From contig NC_133538.1 in NCBI RefSeq assembly GCF_048544455.1, positions 43,002,969 through 43,066,968 on the forward strand: DNA of 64,000 nt, written 5' to 3'. This document shows positions 22,473-34,594 of this stretch, in pieces (the stretch's first letter is position 1; every line of letters starts with the position of its first letter). The notes below the pieces were generated by a model. It did not search any database. It had not been told where the DNA came from and was given only the letters and a program-made list of their open reading frames with translations. This stretch comes from Silene latifolia (Eukaryota; Streptophyta; Magnoliopsida; Caryophyllales; Caryophyllaceae). A program made the translations under genes and the position numbers.

Positions 22473-22670
22473 CACAAATTCTCATTATAGACGGACACTA
22501 TCCGTCTATACGTATAGACGGATACCATTTTCCCTCACAAAATATTCATTTGCCATAAAGTGGGAAGCACATGGGGGTGCCCCACCTTGTCCCTCCTACC
22601 CATTTTATTAGAGGTCTTTACCCGTCTGTTCGCCCCACCCGTCTATACCAAGACCTATTGATACTCTATT
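22473..22670. repeat. MITE-like repeat, CACAAATTCTCATT family
   Basis: It starts CACAAATTCTCATTATAGAC and contains ATAGACGGATACCATTTTCC. Three other copies in the window share the head and the GACGGATACCATTT core (24,373; 44,041; and, on the opposite strand, ending at 55,053). The repeated presence marks a dispersed family of about 130-200 bp. I could not fix both ends. Confidence 0.55.
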
Positions 22671-22714
22671 AACCAAACACCTCTCTAATAACACTAGGAT
22701 TTAAATTAGATAGC

Positions 22715-23163
22715 ACTATGCCTATAAATACAGGTATTTTATTTCGGTTTTCTCACCCCATATACATTCATATACTAATCTTCTTGAGAATTAATTGTAA
22801 CAATGTCACCATCCAAATTTATGTATATTTTTTTTTTTTATCATACATGTATCTACCAACACATTTATATTTAATTTTATGTCAATTTCTGACCCGTGTT
22901 ATTTTGTTTCAGTGCTTATGTAACAATCAACGAACTAAAGGAAAGCAAGGACGGTGGAAAAATAAGGTTCGTCTTTTAAATTTTTTGTTTCATGTAGGAT
23001 TATATACTCTGTATAATATTTCTCATTTAAAATCCTGGTGCAGGAACAAATTTTATTAGACGAACGGGCTGTGAGAATAACAAGTTCCGATTTAATTGTA
23101 CGTCGCGATACATAAGGAAGAAAGACGCTGACTGTTGTTTTTGCAACCCAACAACTGGTGTGA
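22715..23163 (+). pseudogene. Possible small Cys-rich peptide gene fragment in Helitron A
   Basis: A TATA box (TATAAATA, about 22,721) is followed by a hydrophobic open stretch that includes IFFF-like and YLPTHLYLILCQFLTRVILF sequence. After a TTTCAG comes an exon reading CLCNNQRTKGKQGRWKNK, with a donor (AAG/GTTCGT) and, after GTGCAG, a second exon. In one frame that exon reads GTNFIRRTGCENNKFRFNCT, then SRYIRKKDADCCFCNPTTG and a stop. Hydrophobic start plus clustered Cys suits a secreted Cys-rich peptide. The frames do not join cleanly at the splice site, so it is broken or wrongly read. No family is assigned. Confidence 0.3.
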
Positions 23164-24372
23164 GTAACACATACTACCTACAAGTCTCATTCTCCCGCAT
23201 TCGTCCTTACCTGTGTGATATTGTCATATTGATCCAGTTTAGGCGGCTTTCAGTTAGGACTACAGAAGTAGTAGTGATTGTTCAGCATAAGCTTTATATT
23301 TCGAGTTTTCTTTTTAGATTTGTTCTGTACGAAGTATTATTCTAACGGAAGTGTTTTGTTAACTTTTATTATGCGGGATTATCGGAAGATTTCTTTCCAA
23401 ATTCATTGAAGGAGGTGTTTATGCACCGGACCAATTTCACAATAAATAAACAAATCACTATATCGCGTTGTCATTGACAGCAAAATAATGCTAAAGTTTC
23501 CCTTTAATTCTACCTTAACTCCTTAAGAATATTACATCTGTGGGTTGCTTAACCCAAGACAACTCTTACGGGTACGTTCTAACCAACATTCAAATATTTG
23601 TTCACGGAAATAAATAAACGATTTTTTTAATAGAGAAAGACCATCTCATGGTGTATATTGTATAAGGCTTTTTGTTATGATTTGCTAGAGTCTTGATTTC
23701 ATTTAAATTATTAGTGCATTGTTTGTCTTTTTTGGTTTAAAATTTATTAGTGCATTGTGCATGCATGGTATGATTAATCAAATGCTTAAATACTTGCTAA
23801 CTAACTGAGTTGTCACAAGTCATTATTAATTGTTATAATGGAATTTTATACTTAACAAGTTCAATGGCTAAAGCATGAATCCCGTGGCCTTTCACATTCT
23901 TCAATTTGTATATTATAGAGATTTTTTTTGTATACAACTTCTTCTAGAGTCTAACAAAGGTATCTATGTAATATGGGTATAATATGGAGTTTATAACAGT
24001 ATTTGTGTAATTGAGTAACATACAACTACTACTATACAATATGGAAACTGAATACAATTATCAATTTACAAAAGGAATTTGTGTAATATAGCAAGCAAAT
24101 TAACAAATACAAAATTATTAGCCCAAAGTGAGTGTTTGTATATATATAAAATAAAAAGCATTGTTAACTTTTTTACACAAAAAATTCTCCTAACATTAGG
24201 ATTACTATAAGACCATTCATATGAAAACTAATGTTTCTACACGGCTACCTTTATCTTCCTAACATCAGTTTCTTTTAGATGAAATGACCGTACACTATGC
24301 TATTAGTACTTCGTAATATTTATGGTTTAATAAAGAGTTTACTAATATAGAAGTGAAATGCAACTTTAGTTA

Positions 24373-24580
24373 CACAAATTCTCATTGAAGACATGACATA
24401 TCCGTCACAAGTTGAAGACGGATACCATTTTACCTCACAATGTACCCACTTTTTCTCTCTCTGCAACACTATTCATGTGGTCCTCTTTCTCCACTAACCC
24501 ATTTTGTTACTATTTTATCTCACAAAATATCCGTTACAAATGGTAACCCGTCACAAGGGAGACCAATTGCTTTAGTTAAT
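24373..24580. repeat. MITE-like repeat, CACAAATTCTCATT family
   Basis: The head CACAAATTCTCATTGAAGAC and GACGGATACCATTTTACCTC match the copy at 22,473, followed by CACAAAATATCCGTTACAAA. It lies near the 3' end of Helitron A. Confidence 0.55.
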
Positions 24581-25431
24581 ATACAACAATCTCAAACTAA
24601 TATAGAAGACTTTACATAAGGAACTAAATGACAGATTTGCAATAAGTTGATTAGAATATTAATCCTCTACATGGCACGCAAACAAAACAGCATATAGTTC
24701 CGGTTCTAAAAACATTTTTTGGTTACCATATTATATACAACAAAGCTCTAAAAACAGGCTCGTGCATCGCACGGGCATTAAGTCTAGTTTAGTCTAGTCT
24801 AGTATATTAATAAAGGAAGCTTTTTCCGAGCGATTATAGAGAGTCCAATATTTTGTAAATGCCTCTAAGCAATATTAATATAATATAATAATCTTATCTT
24901 ATTGTATTTACTTCCATGTAGCATACGATAGAAATCATGTAGCCTACAACCATTGAAATACAAAAGGCATCACGTAGCCTATAACCATTGAAATACAAAA
25001 GGTATCACAATTCACAACTGCATGACAACACCAGAGATCATGAAACTCTATCATGAGAGTTGGATTGAATAAAATTAATATATATATTTTTTTTGATACA
25101 AGATAAAATTAATATATAGAAATCTAAACAAACACTATTACCTTTGATATCTTTATATATATGTACATATATGTTTATGTTTATATGACCTTATTTATTT
25201 GTGGTGTTTCTCTAGATAATAATATTTACATTGTGCTTAAATTTTATTGTTGCATTAGTCTGCTAATATGTTGTTTTTGCTTCGAGTTAGATTCTTGTCT
25301 AATGATTTTCTAACAAGTTTTATTTATTGCATGTGTAGGTTAGCATATATTATGATTGATGGAGATATAACAATCAATATACTACTCGGGTACGGGTCAC
25401 TTTTAATTTTTAACATGAAGTAGTATATATA

Positions 25432-25530
25432 CTCCCTTTGTCGGAATTGTCCCCATGTATAGTTTTCACTGGCTTTATTTTGTAAGGGGGAAATAAGTCA
25501 AGTGTAAATTATTGACTAGGACGGAAAGAG
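25432..25530. mobile_element. Decayed Stowaway-like MITE
   Basis: It starts CTCCCTTTGTCGGAATTGTC after TA and ends GACTAGGACGGAAAGAG before TA. The ends are inverted and resemble the CTCCCTCCGTC type of Tc1/mariner-derived Stowaway MITEs, with several substitutions. Confidence 0.6.
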
Positions 25531-26854
25531 TATGAAGTTTCAAAAGATCTTAACTCATTTAGATCTGGAGTAGCATTAGTATGTTGATCAACGTTGTTTT
25601 TTTTTTCACTTAGAATTTTATTTGTTATCTATTGATTTTCTAACAACTCTTCTTTATTGTGGAGTACGTATTTATATATGTAGGTTTGTTGTTAAGCACG
25701 TATTACGATTTGGAGGAACGCCAATAATTTTATTTTTCGGGTGACGGCCCCCTCGAATGTTTTGAAACAGATTATTGTATCATAATATTGTTTATTGTTA
25801 ATATTCCGTAATTGATTACTAAAGTTTATTATTCGTGCCACTTTTGATACCACTTTTGATAAAAAGGAAGTTTCGTGAAAAAATTTAGTTCGTTTGTATT
25901 AGTTTCATACTTTTATTAGTTAATTGGATATCGCCTTTTTGAGTACACTTATCATTTATGAGGATTTTTAGTAATAATATCATTTAAGATGCGCCATAAA
26001 AATTGATCTATATTTGTTTTTACATGACCTCAATCAACAGAGGAAGAATTCAAAATATTGTGGTAGTTGATTGGATGGGTTATTATTTTTGAAACAAAAG
26101 GCTTTTGTTTATTGTGCGCAAAATTTAGCTAAAGATAGTAGGCAAAAATGTGAAATGAGTTTTAGGTGATTAATAAAAGAGTTTTTCCTTATTGTTGGGG
26201 CACGATTGGAGTATTATCATTGATTTTGTTTTTAAATTAGTTTTATAGTTTTATTTGAGTTCCTCTCATAAGAATACCTTAAATATTGAACTAGCAAGAG
26301 TCAAGAACTTACTATATATGAGTATATGATGACGATACACTACTACGGTACTACCTATAATAAGTTAATGATAGCCATTAAAATTTGAGAACATTTGATA
26401 AAAAGAATGTAAAAGTAGTAAACAGAAACAACAAAGGTATCTTCAAAAAAGTACTTCAAGTGTTCATAAACTTGAGGTTTTGACTTTTGGAAGTGGAACG
26501 GATGTTGAAATATAATTATCAAATCATCCAATGTACAAAAGAATTTGTGTAATATAGATCTAAATTGGTATAATTTGAAGTGTCAACTAGGTAAGCATAA
26601 GCAATATAGAGTACTGCATACGTAGCTTCTACAGTACAGTATATGACTCAGAGGCGATTCAGGCGATTCTAGGATTTTATGTATGGGGATGCGTAAAATT
26701 TTCTAACAATGAAAATATCGAATTTTATGAAAAAAAAATTGTTTAATTGGACAAAATGTGTGGTGATATGGTATTGGATAAAAATTGTTCAATACAAGAA
26801 TTGAACCCAAGACCTCTAACAAAAAAAATAGTGTTACCAATTCCTAGACCTATA

Positions 26855-27088
26855 CTCCCTCTCATCCAAACCAAAGGTTACATTGACTTTATTACGCTTG
26901 CTGAGACGCGTTTTGCAACGTAAATATCTTTAAAACTTGATATTCTTATAGCATTCATGACGATGAATCAAACAAGATCTCGCATGACTATATTTTCTCT
27001 TATACATTGCTAATAATACTAAAGATTCTCTACAATCATGAATAGTGCCAAAAAGTCAAATGTAACCTTTAATTTGGATGGGAGAGAG
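26855..27088. mobile_element. Stowaway-like MITE, about 234 bp
   Basis: It starts CTCCCTCTCATCCAAACCAA and ends TTTGGATGGGAGAGAG, with TA on both sides. Its inner parts (CATGACTATATTTT and ATGAATAGTG) also occur in the MITE at 46,695-46,836, so both belong to one family. Confidence 0.75.
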
Positions 27089-27297
27089 TATAATTTATGT
27101 GTTTTTATACTAAGCAAAATTGTACTTATTTCCGAAAAAGGGGGTTGCTAATATGACTTGAGTGTTGAAAATTTGTTGGCACCGCTAAGTAAAATAATAA
27201 CCACCACTCATTATATCGAGTAGTAATAATTGTGTGAGATAGTCTGATTTTTCTATGAAAGTACCGTCTTACGGTATAAAATCGTCTTAATTTATAA

Positions 27298-28160
27298 TCT
27301 TATCTTTATTAATTTAGAAGACAATACTCAATCCAGGACGCGCCACCTCATTAATTCAGCCTTTTCTTTTTGAAATTCGTGTTATGGTGGACCCGTTAGT
27401 GTGCAAAGGAGTATATTTTTTCAGAATTCCGCCAATACAATTATTCTGCAAATTCCGTTGTAGAACAAATACTATGAAATAATGTTATACATTCTGAATA
27501 AATGAAATTAATGGCATATAAGCGGTATGAATTACAAATCGGAATAAATGAAAATAATACTATGAATTATACATTCTGAATAATTTGATAAAACTATATT
27601 TATACATATGCAATAAATTTACTGACAACGAGTCCAAAGCGATAATAGCCAAGCTTTACACTTTGATTTTATTTGTATACGGATTATTAATTTTATTTAA
27701 ACAATTCGAAATATTATGATAAATACGGCATCTTTGAATTTGTTAGTTAAAAATAAGAAATATTTAATTATCAAAACAAAATACGAAATATTATTTATCG
27801 ATCTATGTACTTCATTATATATGGGCTTACTAGCACACACTAATTTCACCAATCAATCATATAAGCTTTGACATTCTGATGTTACACTAAGCCGTGTTAA
27901 AATAGATTATTAAACTATATTTCTTTATTCGGGGTGTAAAGTTTTTTATGTATGCAATTTTACGTTATTTCCTCTTAAACCATTGCATTTGAACACGTAT
28001 TTGAAACAAGTGTAAACATTAATTATGTAGATCGCTGATTTAGACCAACCAGATAATTACAATAGAAATGCAAAAAAAAAAAAAAAAAAAAAAATCATCG
28101 AAAATCATTAATACCGGCCCAAATACATACCCGTGCAATTTTGCACGGGTTTAAAACTAG
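27298..28160 (+). mobile_element. Second-family Helitron, copy 1 (863 bp)
   Basis: It starts TCTTATCTTTATTAATTTAG right after an A. It ends with the hairpin CCCGTGCAA-TT-TTGCACGGG (28,130-28,149), followed by TTTAAAACTAG and a T. This A/T insertion pattern and TC...CTAG ends are Helitron hallmarks. The same 5' and 3' sequences occur in the shorter copy at 28,513. It contains a poly-A tract (28,072-28,094). Confidence 0.8.
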
Positions 28161-28512
28161 TTTGTGTTATATGAGACGTCTTATATAAGATTACTGTCAC
28201 ACCGTTTCATATGAAAATCAGTTTTTTTTTTTTTTTTTTTACACTGGTCCCTTCCTCTTCCTAACATCACCTACTTTTAGCTTAAATGATCGATACTATG
28301 TGTTATTAGTAATATTTTCGTTTAATAACGAGTAAGCATTCTTATTATATGAGTGGATCAATGATTTCATTTTAGGATATGTAATTTTGGCCCTAGAAAA
28401 TACAAATTACGTAACTAAAGTGTTGGTTAAGCTAATCACAACTTGAATTAAATTTCACCTGCAAGCTATGTTACTGAAATGACATAGGTCACAAATCTCA
28501 TGATCAACGCAA

Positions 28513-28767
28513 TCTTATCTTTATTAATTCAGAAGACAATACTCAATCCAGGGCGTGCCACGTCATTAATTCAACTTTTTTTTTGGGAAAATTCATGTTA
28601 TGGTGGGACCCGTTACTGTGCAATGTATTTATTTCTTCAAAATTCCGGCTATACAAACATGCGACAAATTCCTGTCTTAGAATAAATTCTATGAAATAAT
28701 TCTATACAAAAACATTAATATCAGCCCAAATACATACCCGTGCAATTTTGCACGGGTTTAAAACTAG
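28513..28767 (+). mobile_element. Second-family Helitron, copy 2 (255 bp)
   Basis: It starts TCTTATCTTTATTAATTCAG after A and ends with the same hairpin (28,737-28,756) and TTTAAAACTAG before T. The first about 180 bases match copy 1, and about 600 bases of the interior are missing. It is a deletion derivative that may be close to the minimal mobile unit. Confidence 0.8.
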
Positions 28768-29717
28768 TTAATGACAAATAAGTAGATGTCAATACGTACT
28801 CATAATCTGAGTTTGATTTTTGTAAGCAACACGTTTGGCCTTTATAGAATATGGGTGATTTGAAAATTTCTATAAACTGAAAAAAAAAATGGATATTTAA
28901 AAAAAAAATCATGGCAATTTAATACCACGATAGTGATATTGAGATGATATTAAATTTATGGGTTTTCTACATCAACAAAGAGACCCAATTTACACTAAGG
29001 AGTAAGGATCACATCAACCGGATACTTTAGAACTCGAGATTACATTGATGTTTTTTTTTTTTTTTTTTTTTTACAAAAAAGGAATACAATCATACCAAGT
29101 AGAATTGTAGAAGTAAAAAATAAAAAAAATGTGTCATGTAGAAAAAACACTAAGTTTATTATGTAGAAAAAATAACCTTAATTGTTCATCTCTTAATAAA
29201 ATGTATTAGGATGTAGGTTAATCGACATGGAGTTTGAGCTAGATTGAGTCTTTTTAAGAAAGGGACTCGAAATTTGTAATGGTTTTCTATAATGCAATGT
29301 TTATCTCTGCTGTTTATAAAACATAATATTACAAATGGCCCGTGCATCGCACGGGCATTAAATCTAGTATCTATCTATATTATTAAAGGAAGCTTTTTTC
29401 GAGCATTGTGAGAGTCTCTAACTTTTGCCCAACACTTAAATAAAATAAATAATATTAAATATAATCAATAGAAAATAAAATATATAACATCGGTATCTCA
29501 CATTAAAGTCCTCTAAACTATCAAACTCAAACACTATATCAATTATTGTGTGGTTGATAATTAACGTAAGGACTAAAGAGTGTTTGTGAGCCAATGAATT
29601 TAATTAAATAAAATTATGCACAACATCAGCATCTGGTTTGCAGCCATTAATGAATTTGAGTACAATGAGTACAATTAGAATCCACAATTCGCTAAAATTG
29701 CCAAGTATATAAATACA

Positions 29718-29744
29718 CTAGGTAGAATCCCGTGCTTCGCACGG
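29718..29744 (-). mobile_element. Opposite-strand Helitron 3' terminus
   Basis: Read on the minus strand, the hairpin CCGTGC-GAA-GCACGG is followed by GATTCTACCTAG and then T. This is the same hairpin-spacer-CTAG-T layout as the other Helitron ends, but pointing the other way. Its 5' end was not located. Confidence 0.5.
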
Positions 29745-31354
29745 TAAGTTTGTATATGTTTGTATATATATCCTAAATTTATAAAATTATTTCAGTAAGG
29801 ACTAAATATTCTTGGATTTTAAAAATTAATCATAACTACTCCAATCCATCTCCATCATTTGTTTAATTATTTAGCTTTTATTAGAGTAGACTTTACAATG
29901 AATATAAAGTAAAAGACTACTAACTATTAGTATGAGAAATGAGAGAATTGTTTTATTTTACCAGCTACGTGTGCCTTTTAAATTTCCATATTTCTATATT
30001 TTGTTACTAAAATCTTGTTCTAAGTCTATTCACTTTTGAAACTATTAATCCGCTCCACAGATATGCAATAGTCCCTCAATTATTCTTATATATGTCATTT
30101 TAATGAGCAATATTTTGTGCATATTTTTTTCGTGTCAATAATATTTTGTATATGCAAAGTAGTGCTATTGTATATATTACGTTGGAAGTATTATTCCAAA
30201 AGCAAATTCGAATTGTTACCGCATAACATAAGAAAATATAAGTGTATAAAAATAGTCCATATTATATTTTCAATGCAATTTATTGTTCGAATGTAGACAC
30301 GTTGACATCATTTTTCTCGTATATTGCATTTTTAATTAGTGTCATCAATAATCGTTTCTCTAAATACGGAAACCTTACATATCGATCATTTGAGATGTGT
30401 GGTTCATTATTGTATGTTCCTTCATTAAGTAGCATGTGATCCATGAACTGAATTGAGATGCATACTCATGTTAAAATCACATTTTTATCCTCTATAATTA
30501 GTATGTCAACCATTAATGAGCATCGACCATTAAAAATTAAAAACTACACACCAAAAATATCACATTAAGTAGGAAGGGGGCGGAGGGAGGGGTATTCTAT
30601 ATGGGCTATAGTTGATTGCTATATACTCTCTAGAAATTAGAAATGGTATTACTATTTAATTAGAGGTTGTGGAATCAAGCCTTTTGCTCAACATTTTCTT
30701 ATATTTTTGTGGTTGTGTTTAACTTAGATAAAATAATAGGGCATTTTAAGCTTTAAAATTTAGATATAAGACATACTCTAAATTCATTTAGTTTTAGATT
30801 TCTGCGTATATTTTATTAAATTTCAATATTTTCAAGGCAATACATCGATATTTAGTACATGTGCCAATTTCAAATTTGACAACATAAATATATATTTAAA
30901 ATGCCTTGAAATATAAAATTCATAAAGCACCCTACATTTATATACATATATTATAGACTCTCTGGTAAGCTAAGTGTAACGTATTAATTTCGCCCCAAAT
31001 TACAAATACTACCTACATCACTATTTAATTTCGCCTCAAATTATATACATCGCTTTATGATTGTACATCAATGTAAAAGTGATAAAATCTAGTGTTTTCA
31101 AATTTTTTTCAATATAGAAGAGACAATCTTATTATAATAAACACTACTTGTCGAGAACATTTGTATTCTTATTTAATTTTCAAAATGTATCTATTTACCT
31201 ACTCTCTTTAATTTATATTTTTCTAGATGAAGTTGCATTATTTTATTAGGAAAAGTTTTTACACTTTCAATTTCATTGTTTATGCAAGAATTGTGAATCA
31301 TAAAGATAATTGAAGTTATTAGCAAATGAAACAATGGAGTATACAGCTAAATTA

Positions 31355-31355
<1 letters not shown>
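29745..31355. other. AT-rich non-coding interior of Helitron C
   Basis: No gene, repeat family or structured element could be supported. Short ORFs (for example 30,242-30,439) have no recognisable features. Confidence 0.4.
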
Positions 31356-31357
<2 letters not shown>

Positions 31358-31406
<49 letters not shown>

Positions 31407-31579
31407 GTGACGAGGGTTGAATCCCCCACATCTGCAATACCCTGCAAACCACGTGTGCCATGTAAGACATCCTTTAAGATGACAGAATGAATGAAGACTC
31501 CCGTGGGAGTCGAACACAGGACCTCTCAATTCGTTGCCATTGCAACGCTTTGAGGCACTCCCAAACTCCACTACACCCT
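31358..31579 (-). mobile_element. tRNA-derived SINE with long poly-A tail
   Basis: On the minus strand the element begins TAGGGTGTAGTGGAGTTTGG. TAGTGGAGTTTGGG resembles a Pol III A box, and GTTCGACTCCC (31,505-31,515 on the plus strand as GGGAGTCGAAC) is a good B box about 60 bases further. The body ends GAGGGTTGAA-type sequence and a run of 48 A (plus-strand T, 31,358-31,405). Body length is about 175 bases. I did not find a convincing target duplication. Plant SINEs with this layout are retroposed by LINE machinery. Confidence 0.7.
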
Positions 31580-31589
31580 ATTTTATAAT

Positions 31590-34090
31590 GAATGACAACA
31601 CCTTATTATAATTGCAACATTAATATTGAGTCTTATTATTATAGTTATAAAATCGTTCTTCCTTCAATTACCACCTGCTATTGAATAATAAAGTATAAGA
31701 TTAAATATTGCTCTATTGTAGAAAAAAAAAAAAAAAAGTGAAAATCAGTTTAAAATTAATGAACTTACAATCACCTTTGTAGTGATGACACATAATCTAC
31801 ATGAACAACGTCAAAATCTTTTGGTTTGGTCTTCGTCGTTATGGAGTATATGAAAGTCAAATCTCTTGGTTTGGTCTTCGTCAAAATAGAGACGATAGAA
31901 AGTTGCGAGGAACGATTTTTCTTTGTACAAAATGTTTCGACTTGCATTATCAAATACTCCGTATTTATATACAATTTCATTTAATGCACCATTACAATAT
32001 AGAGTAAATGTGAATTATTGTAAATAAGTACACTGCATATACACTGCCTATATGTGGTACTACGGTCAAATGGCTTTGGCTAAATTAATTGCACACACTT
32101 AATATCATCATGTGAATTGCTATCTATTCAGTCATTCATCACGTTGCACTATTTGGTCAATTCACGCAGTAAGTGTTTAATTACTTTGTATTTAATTCTA
32201 TTTGGTCAATTTATTTTGAATTCTTAAAAACATTTACGAAGAAAAACAGGTATTCTTTCTTATTAATCATAGATACATGAATTCTATGCATGTATACATA
32301 CCATCATGTTACTTTCATCTCGAACTTTGACTGAAATACACATCATTCAACTTATTAACCAATTAAAAGATGACAAATGTCGAATCCACAGGGTTTCAAC
32401 CCAGTTTTATATATATATATATAGGATATACGGGTATGACTGTTTTCTTTATTAATTAGTTCATCGGTCTAATAGAACTGTTATTTGTTTCATTCGTTGC
32501 ATTACTCTACGTGCTAATTATATATGTGATGATGATTACATAATACCATTTTTGTAGCTTTAGTTTCTTTGTACTAATACATGTTTTGTTGTTTTTCAGT
32601 TGTAGCTATAGAAAATCTACCAATAACGAAGCTTCAGAGGCTACTTTTTTCTATTAGTAATGGCTTTAGCCCTAAATCCTTTCAATCCACTCAGATATAT
32701 CGTAAAAACCATAAAATAGTGGAGTTGTTATTGTACGTCAATTTTATAACGAACAAGGCAAACATTAATTACTATATGTCTACTATATAAGCACTACAAA
32801 TTAAATTACCAAGTTTTTGAGTTTGTTTCTTGTATCATCATAATTATACTCACTAAGACGATCAAGAGGCGATCACAGCATGTAGTCATGTAGATGGATT
32901 GGGGCAATTGCATGCATGTTAATAGAGATATGACATCATGTATATTTCAGAGTAATACATAAGTCACACGACTCATATTTTCTAGCCCTATATAAATTGG
33001 AAAAGATGTTAGTGCACACTATTCTAATATAATACAACTGCATAATCATATTAGAGTTTGTGTAAGATTAATATCATATAATAATTCTTATCGGGTGATT
33101 ACACTTATTTGAAAACAGAACTTACGAGTATATGACATCAAACATCCTTTTTGTACGGTACTACTAAGAATTATTCCTTTCGTTCAAGTTTATTTGGAGT
33201 ATTTCATAGTACATTCTTTCAAAATATATAAGATGCATATTAATCAAACTCCATTTAACATGAACATAGGGAGTAAGATAATTGTAAAAGGGAGTATAGA
33301 TTAATTACTTTCATTTAATTGTGAGCTCATTCGTTTGAGTTTGACCACTGAGTTGTATGCAAAGCTTAATATATTTATTATGATATGTGCCTTCAATACG
33401 ACTTGAATAAGGAGATATTATTTGAGGCTTGTGCGATTACAGAGAGCAAATCTTGTGAACCGCTATCGAGCGATATTAGCGTAATTGAAGCCGTGAACCA
33501 TGAGGCTGCAGAGTAATATTCTCATACGGGAACAGAGGAACGAAAAGACATTTTTGTACATGACCATCTTAGCAAGAATAAGGTCAGAGCGTAAAAGGGT
33601 AAAACTCATCAGGCGAGAAAGCCATTACTTTCTTTTTGGTAAAATTGAATATTGGAGTATACATTGGTATCAGCCTATTAGGTATTTAGGTGTTGGTAAC
33701 TTTCTTGGTTTCTCAATCTAATTCGCATGTATATAAGCTGGCTTATAAGTGTATAAGCAATGAAACTGTATTCTAGGCCATCGATCGATCTCAACAAAAA
33801 ATTTATCGTGTAGTTTCATAATTATTGCTCAGTACTCCGTATTTGTTTCTTTACAATTTTAATTCGGTTGGTGACACGGAGTAATAAGAGAGTTCAATTC
33901 GTAAGATATATACGGAGGGTACTATTTACTAACACTACTTTGTATGTGTTACGTACTGGAAGCTCCTATTATGTCATCCCCTACGTATCTAACACCTAAG
34001 TTTTGATACCTAGAATTTAACTCTGCGTACGTGTCTTAGGTGTATTTTATAATAAAAGTCGTCAAATTGACAATATCAGGATATACCGAT
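31590..34090. other. AT-rich non-coding interior of Helitron C, continued
   Basis: A short TA tract lies at 32,408-32,423 and an A-run at 31,722-31,737. A local duplication of TTTGGTCTTCGTC occurs at about 31,821 and 31,867. The open piece at 33,500-33,721 is basic but unrecognised. I see no gene I can support. Confidence 0.4.
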
Positions 34091-34094
34091 ATTA

Positions 34095-34183
34095 TTCCCT
34101 TCGTCCCATTAATATTTTACATTTACTTTATTTTCCCCTCACAAAATAAAGTAAGTGTAAATTATTCACTGAAATAGAGGGAG
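34095..34183. mobile_element. Stowaway-like MITE, 89 bp
   Basis: It starts TTCCCTTCGTCCCATTAATA after TA and ends AAATAGAGGGAG before TA. The inner halves TACATTTACTTTATT and AATAAAGTAAGTGTAAAT are inverted. This is typical Stowaway size and structure. Confidence 0.75.
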
Positions 34184-34369
34184 TAGAGTTTGTATTTATC
34201 GGCAAGAATTACTGGCGCATGTATAAGAAGTTAAGAACACAGTCAAGCACTCAATTTCTACGCTTCATTGTCCCTACTTGACTGCCGACTTTGATTAAAA
34301 AAAATGCGTTATTGTATAACCACATGGTGTAATGATGTATGCATGCGAGTTTTTTAAATTATACAATTA

Positions 34370-34594
34370 GACCTGTTTTTTTGGACTTAATTTTAACTTA
34401 TTTCAGCTCAGTTCAGATCTATTCAAATCAGTTTAGTTCAGTTTAGCTTCATTCAGTTCAGTTTAGTTTTCTCTTCACAAATTAATTCTTACTACAGTTC
34501 AGTCAGTTCAATTCAGCTCCACTGAGTTCAGTTCAGCTCCATTAAATTTAGTTTAATTCAATTCAAACGGTTTCAGTCCCAAAAAACAGGGTCC
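34370..34594. mobile_element. PIF/Harbinger-like (Tourist-type) MITE
   Basis: Ends GACCTGTTTTTTTGGACTT and AGTCCCAAAAAACAGGGTC are inverted repeats, with TTA on both sides (one end is offset by a base). The interior is a degenerate run of TTCAGTTCAG-like units. Confidence 0.6.

Larger units (their letters stand above)
22200..24787 (+). mobile_element. Helitron-like element A
   Basis: The 5' end matches the family start TATTAATAAAGGAAGCTTTT, followed by TCGAGCGATTATAGAGAGTC. The 3' end has the hairpin GCTCGTGC-ATC-GCACGGGC (24,758-24,776), followed by ATTAAGTCTAG and a T, so it ends CTAG before T as Helitrons do. The exact 5' base is hidden in the TA tract. There is no Rep/helicase ORF, so it is non-autonomous. 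It contains a MITE-like repeat at 22,473-22,670 and another at 24,373-24,580, and a possible captured Cys-rich peptide gene. Confidence 0.75.
24798..29367 (+). mobile_element. Helitron-like element B
   Basis: The 5' end is TCTAGTATATTAATAAAGGA followed by AGCTTTTTCCGAGCGATTAT, nearly the same as element A. The 3' end has a perfect hairpin GCCCGTGC-ATC-GCACGGGC (29,338-29,356), then ATTAAATCTAG and T. It begins about 10 bases after the end of element A, in the same direction. Nested inside are two copies of a second Helitron family (27,298-28,160 and 28,513-28,767) and two Stowaway MITEs. The block with CTTCCTAACATCA at about 28,256 resembles 24,257 in element A. No protein-coding region was recognised. 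Confidence 0.75.

Noticed and set aside
26740-26860. Possible tRNA-derived SINE around GAATTGAACCCAAGACC
   Set aside because: A B-box-like word is present, but I could not find an A box at proper distance or a tail, so evidence is too weak.
31505-31575. tRNA gene suggested by the A and B boxes
   Set aside because: It cannot fold a complete cloverleaf with an anticodon arm and acceptor stem by eye, and is followed by a SINE body and poly-A tail.
33430-33721. Possible captured exon in Helitron C
   Set aside because: Short basic ORF without any recognised motif or clear splice borders.
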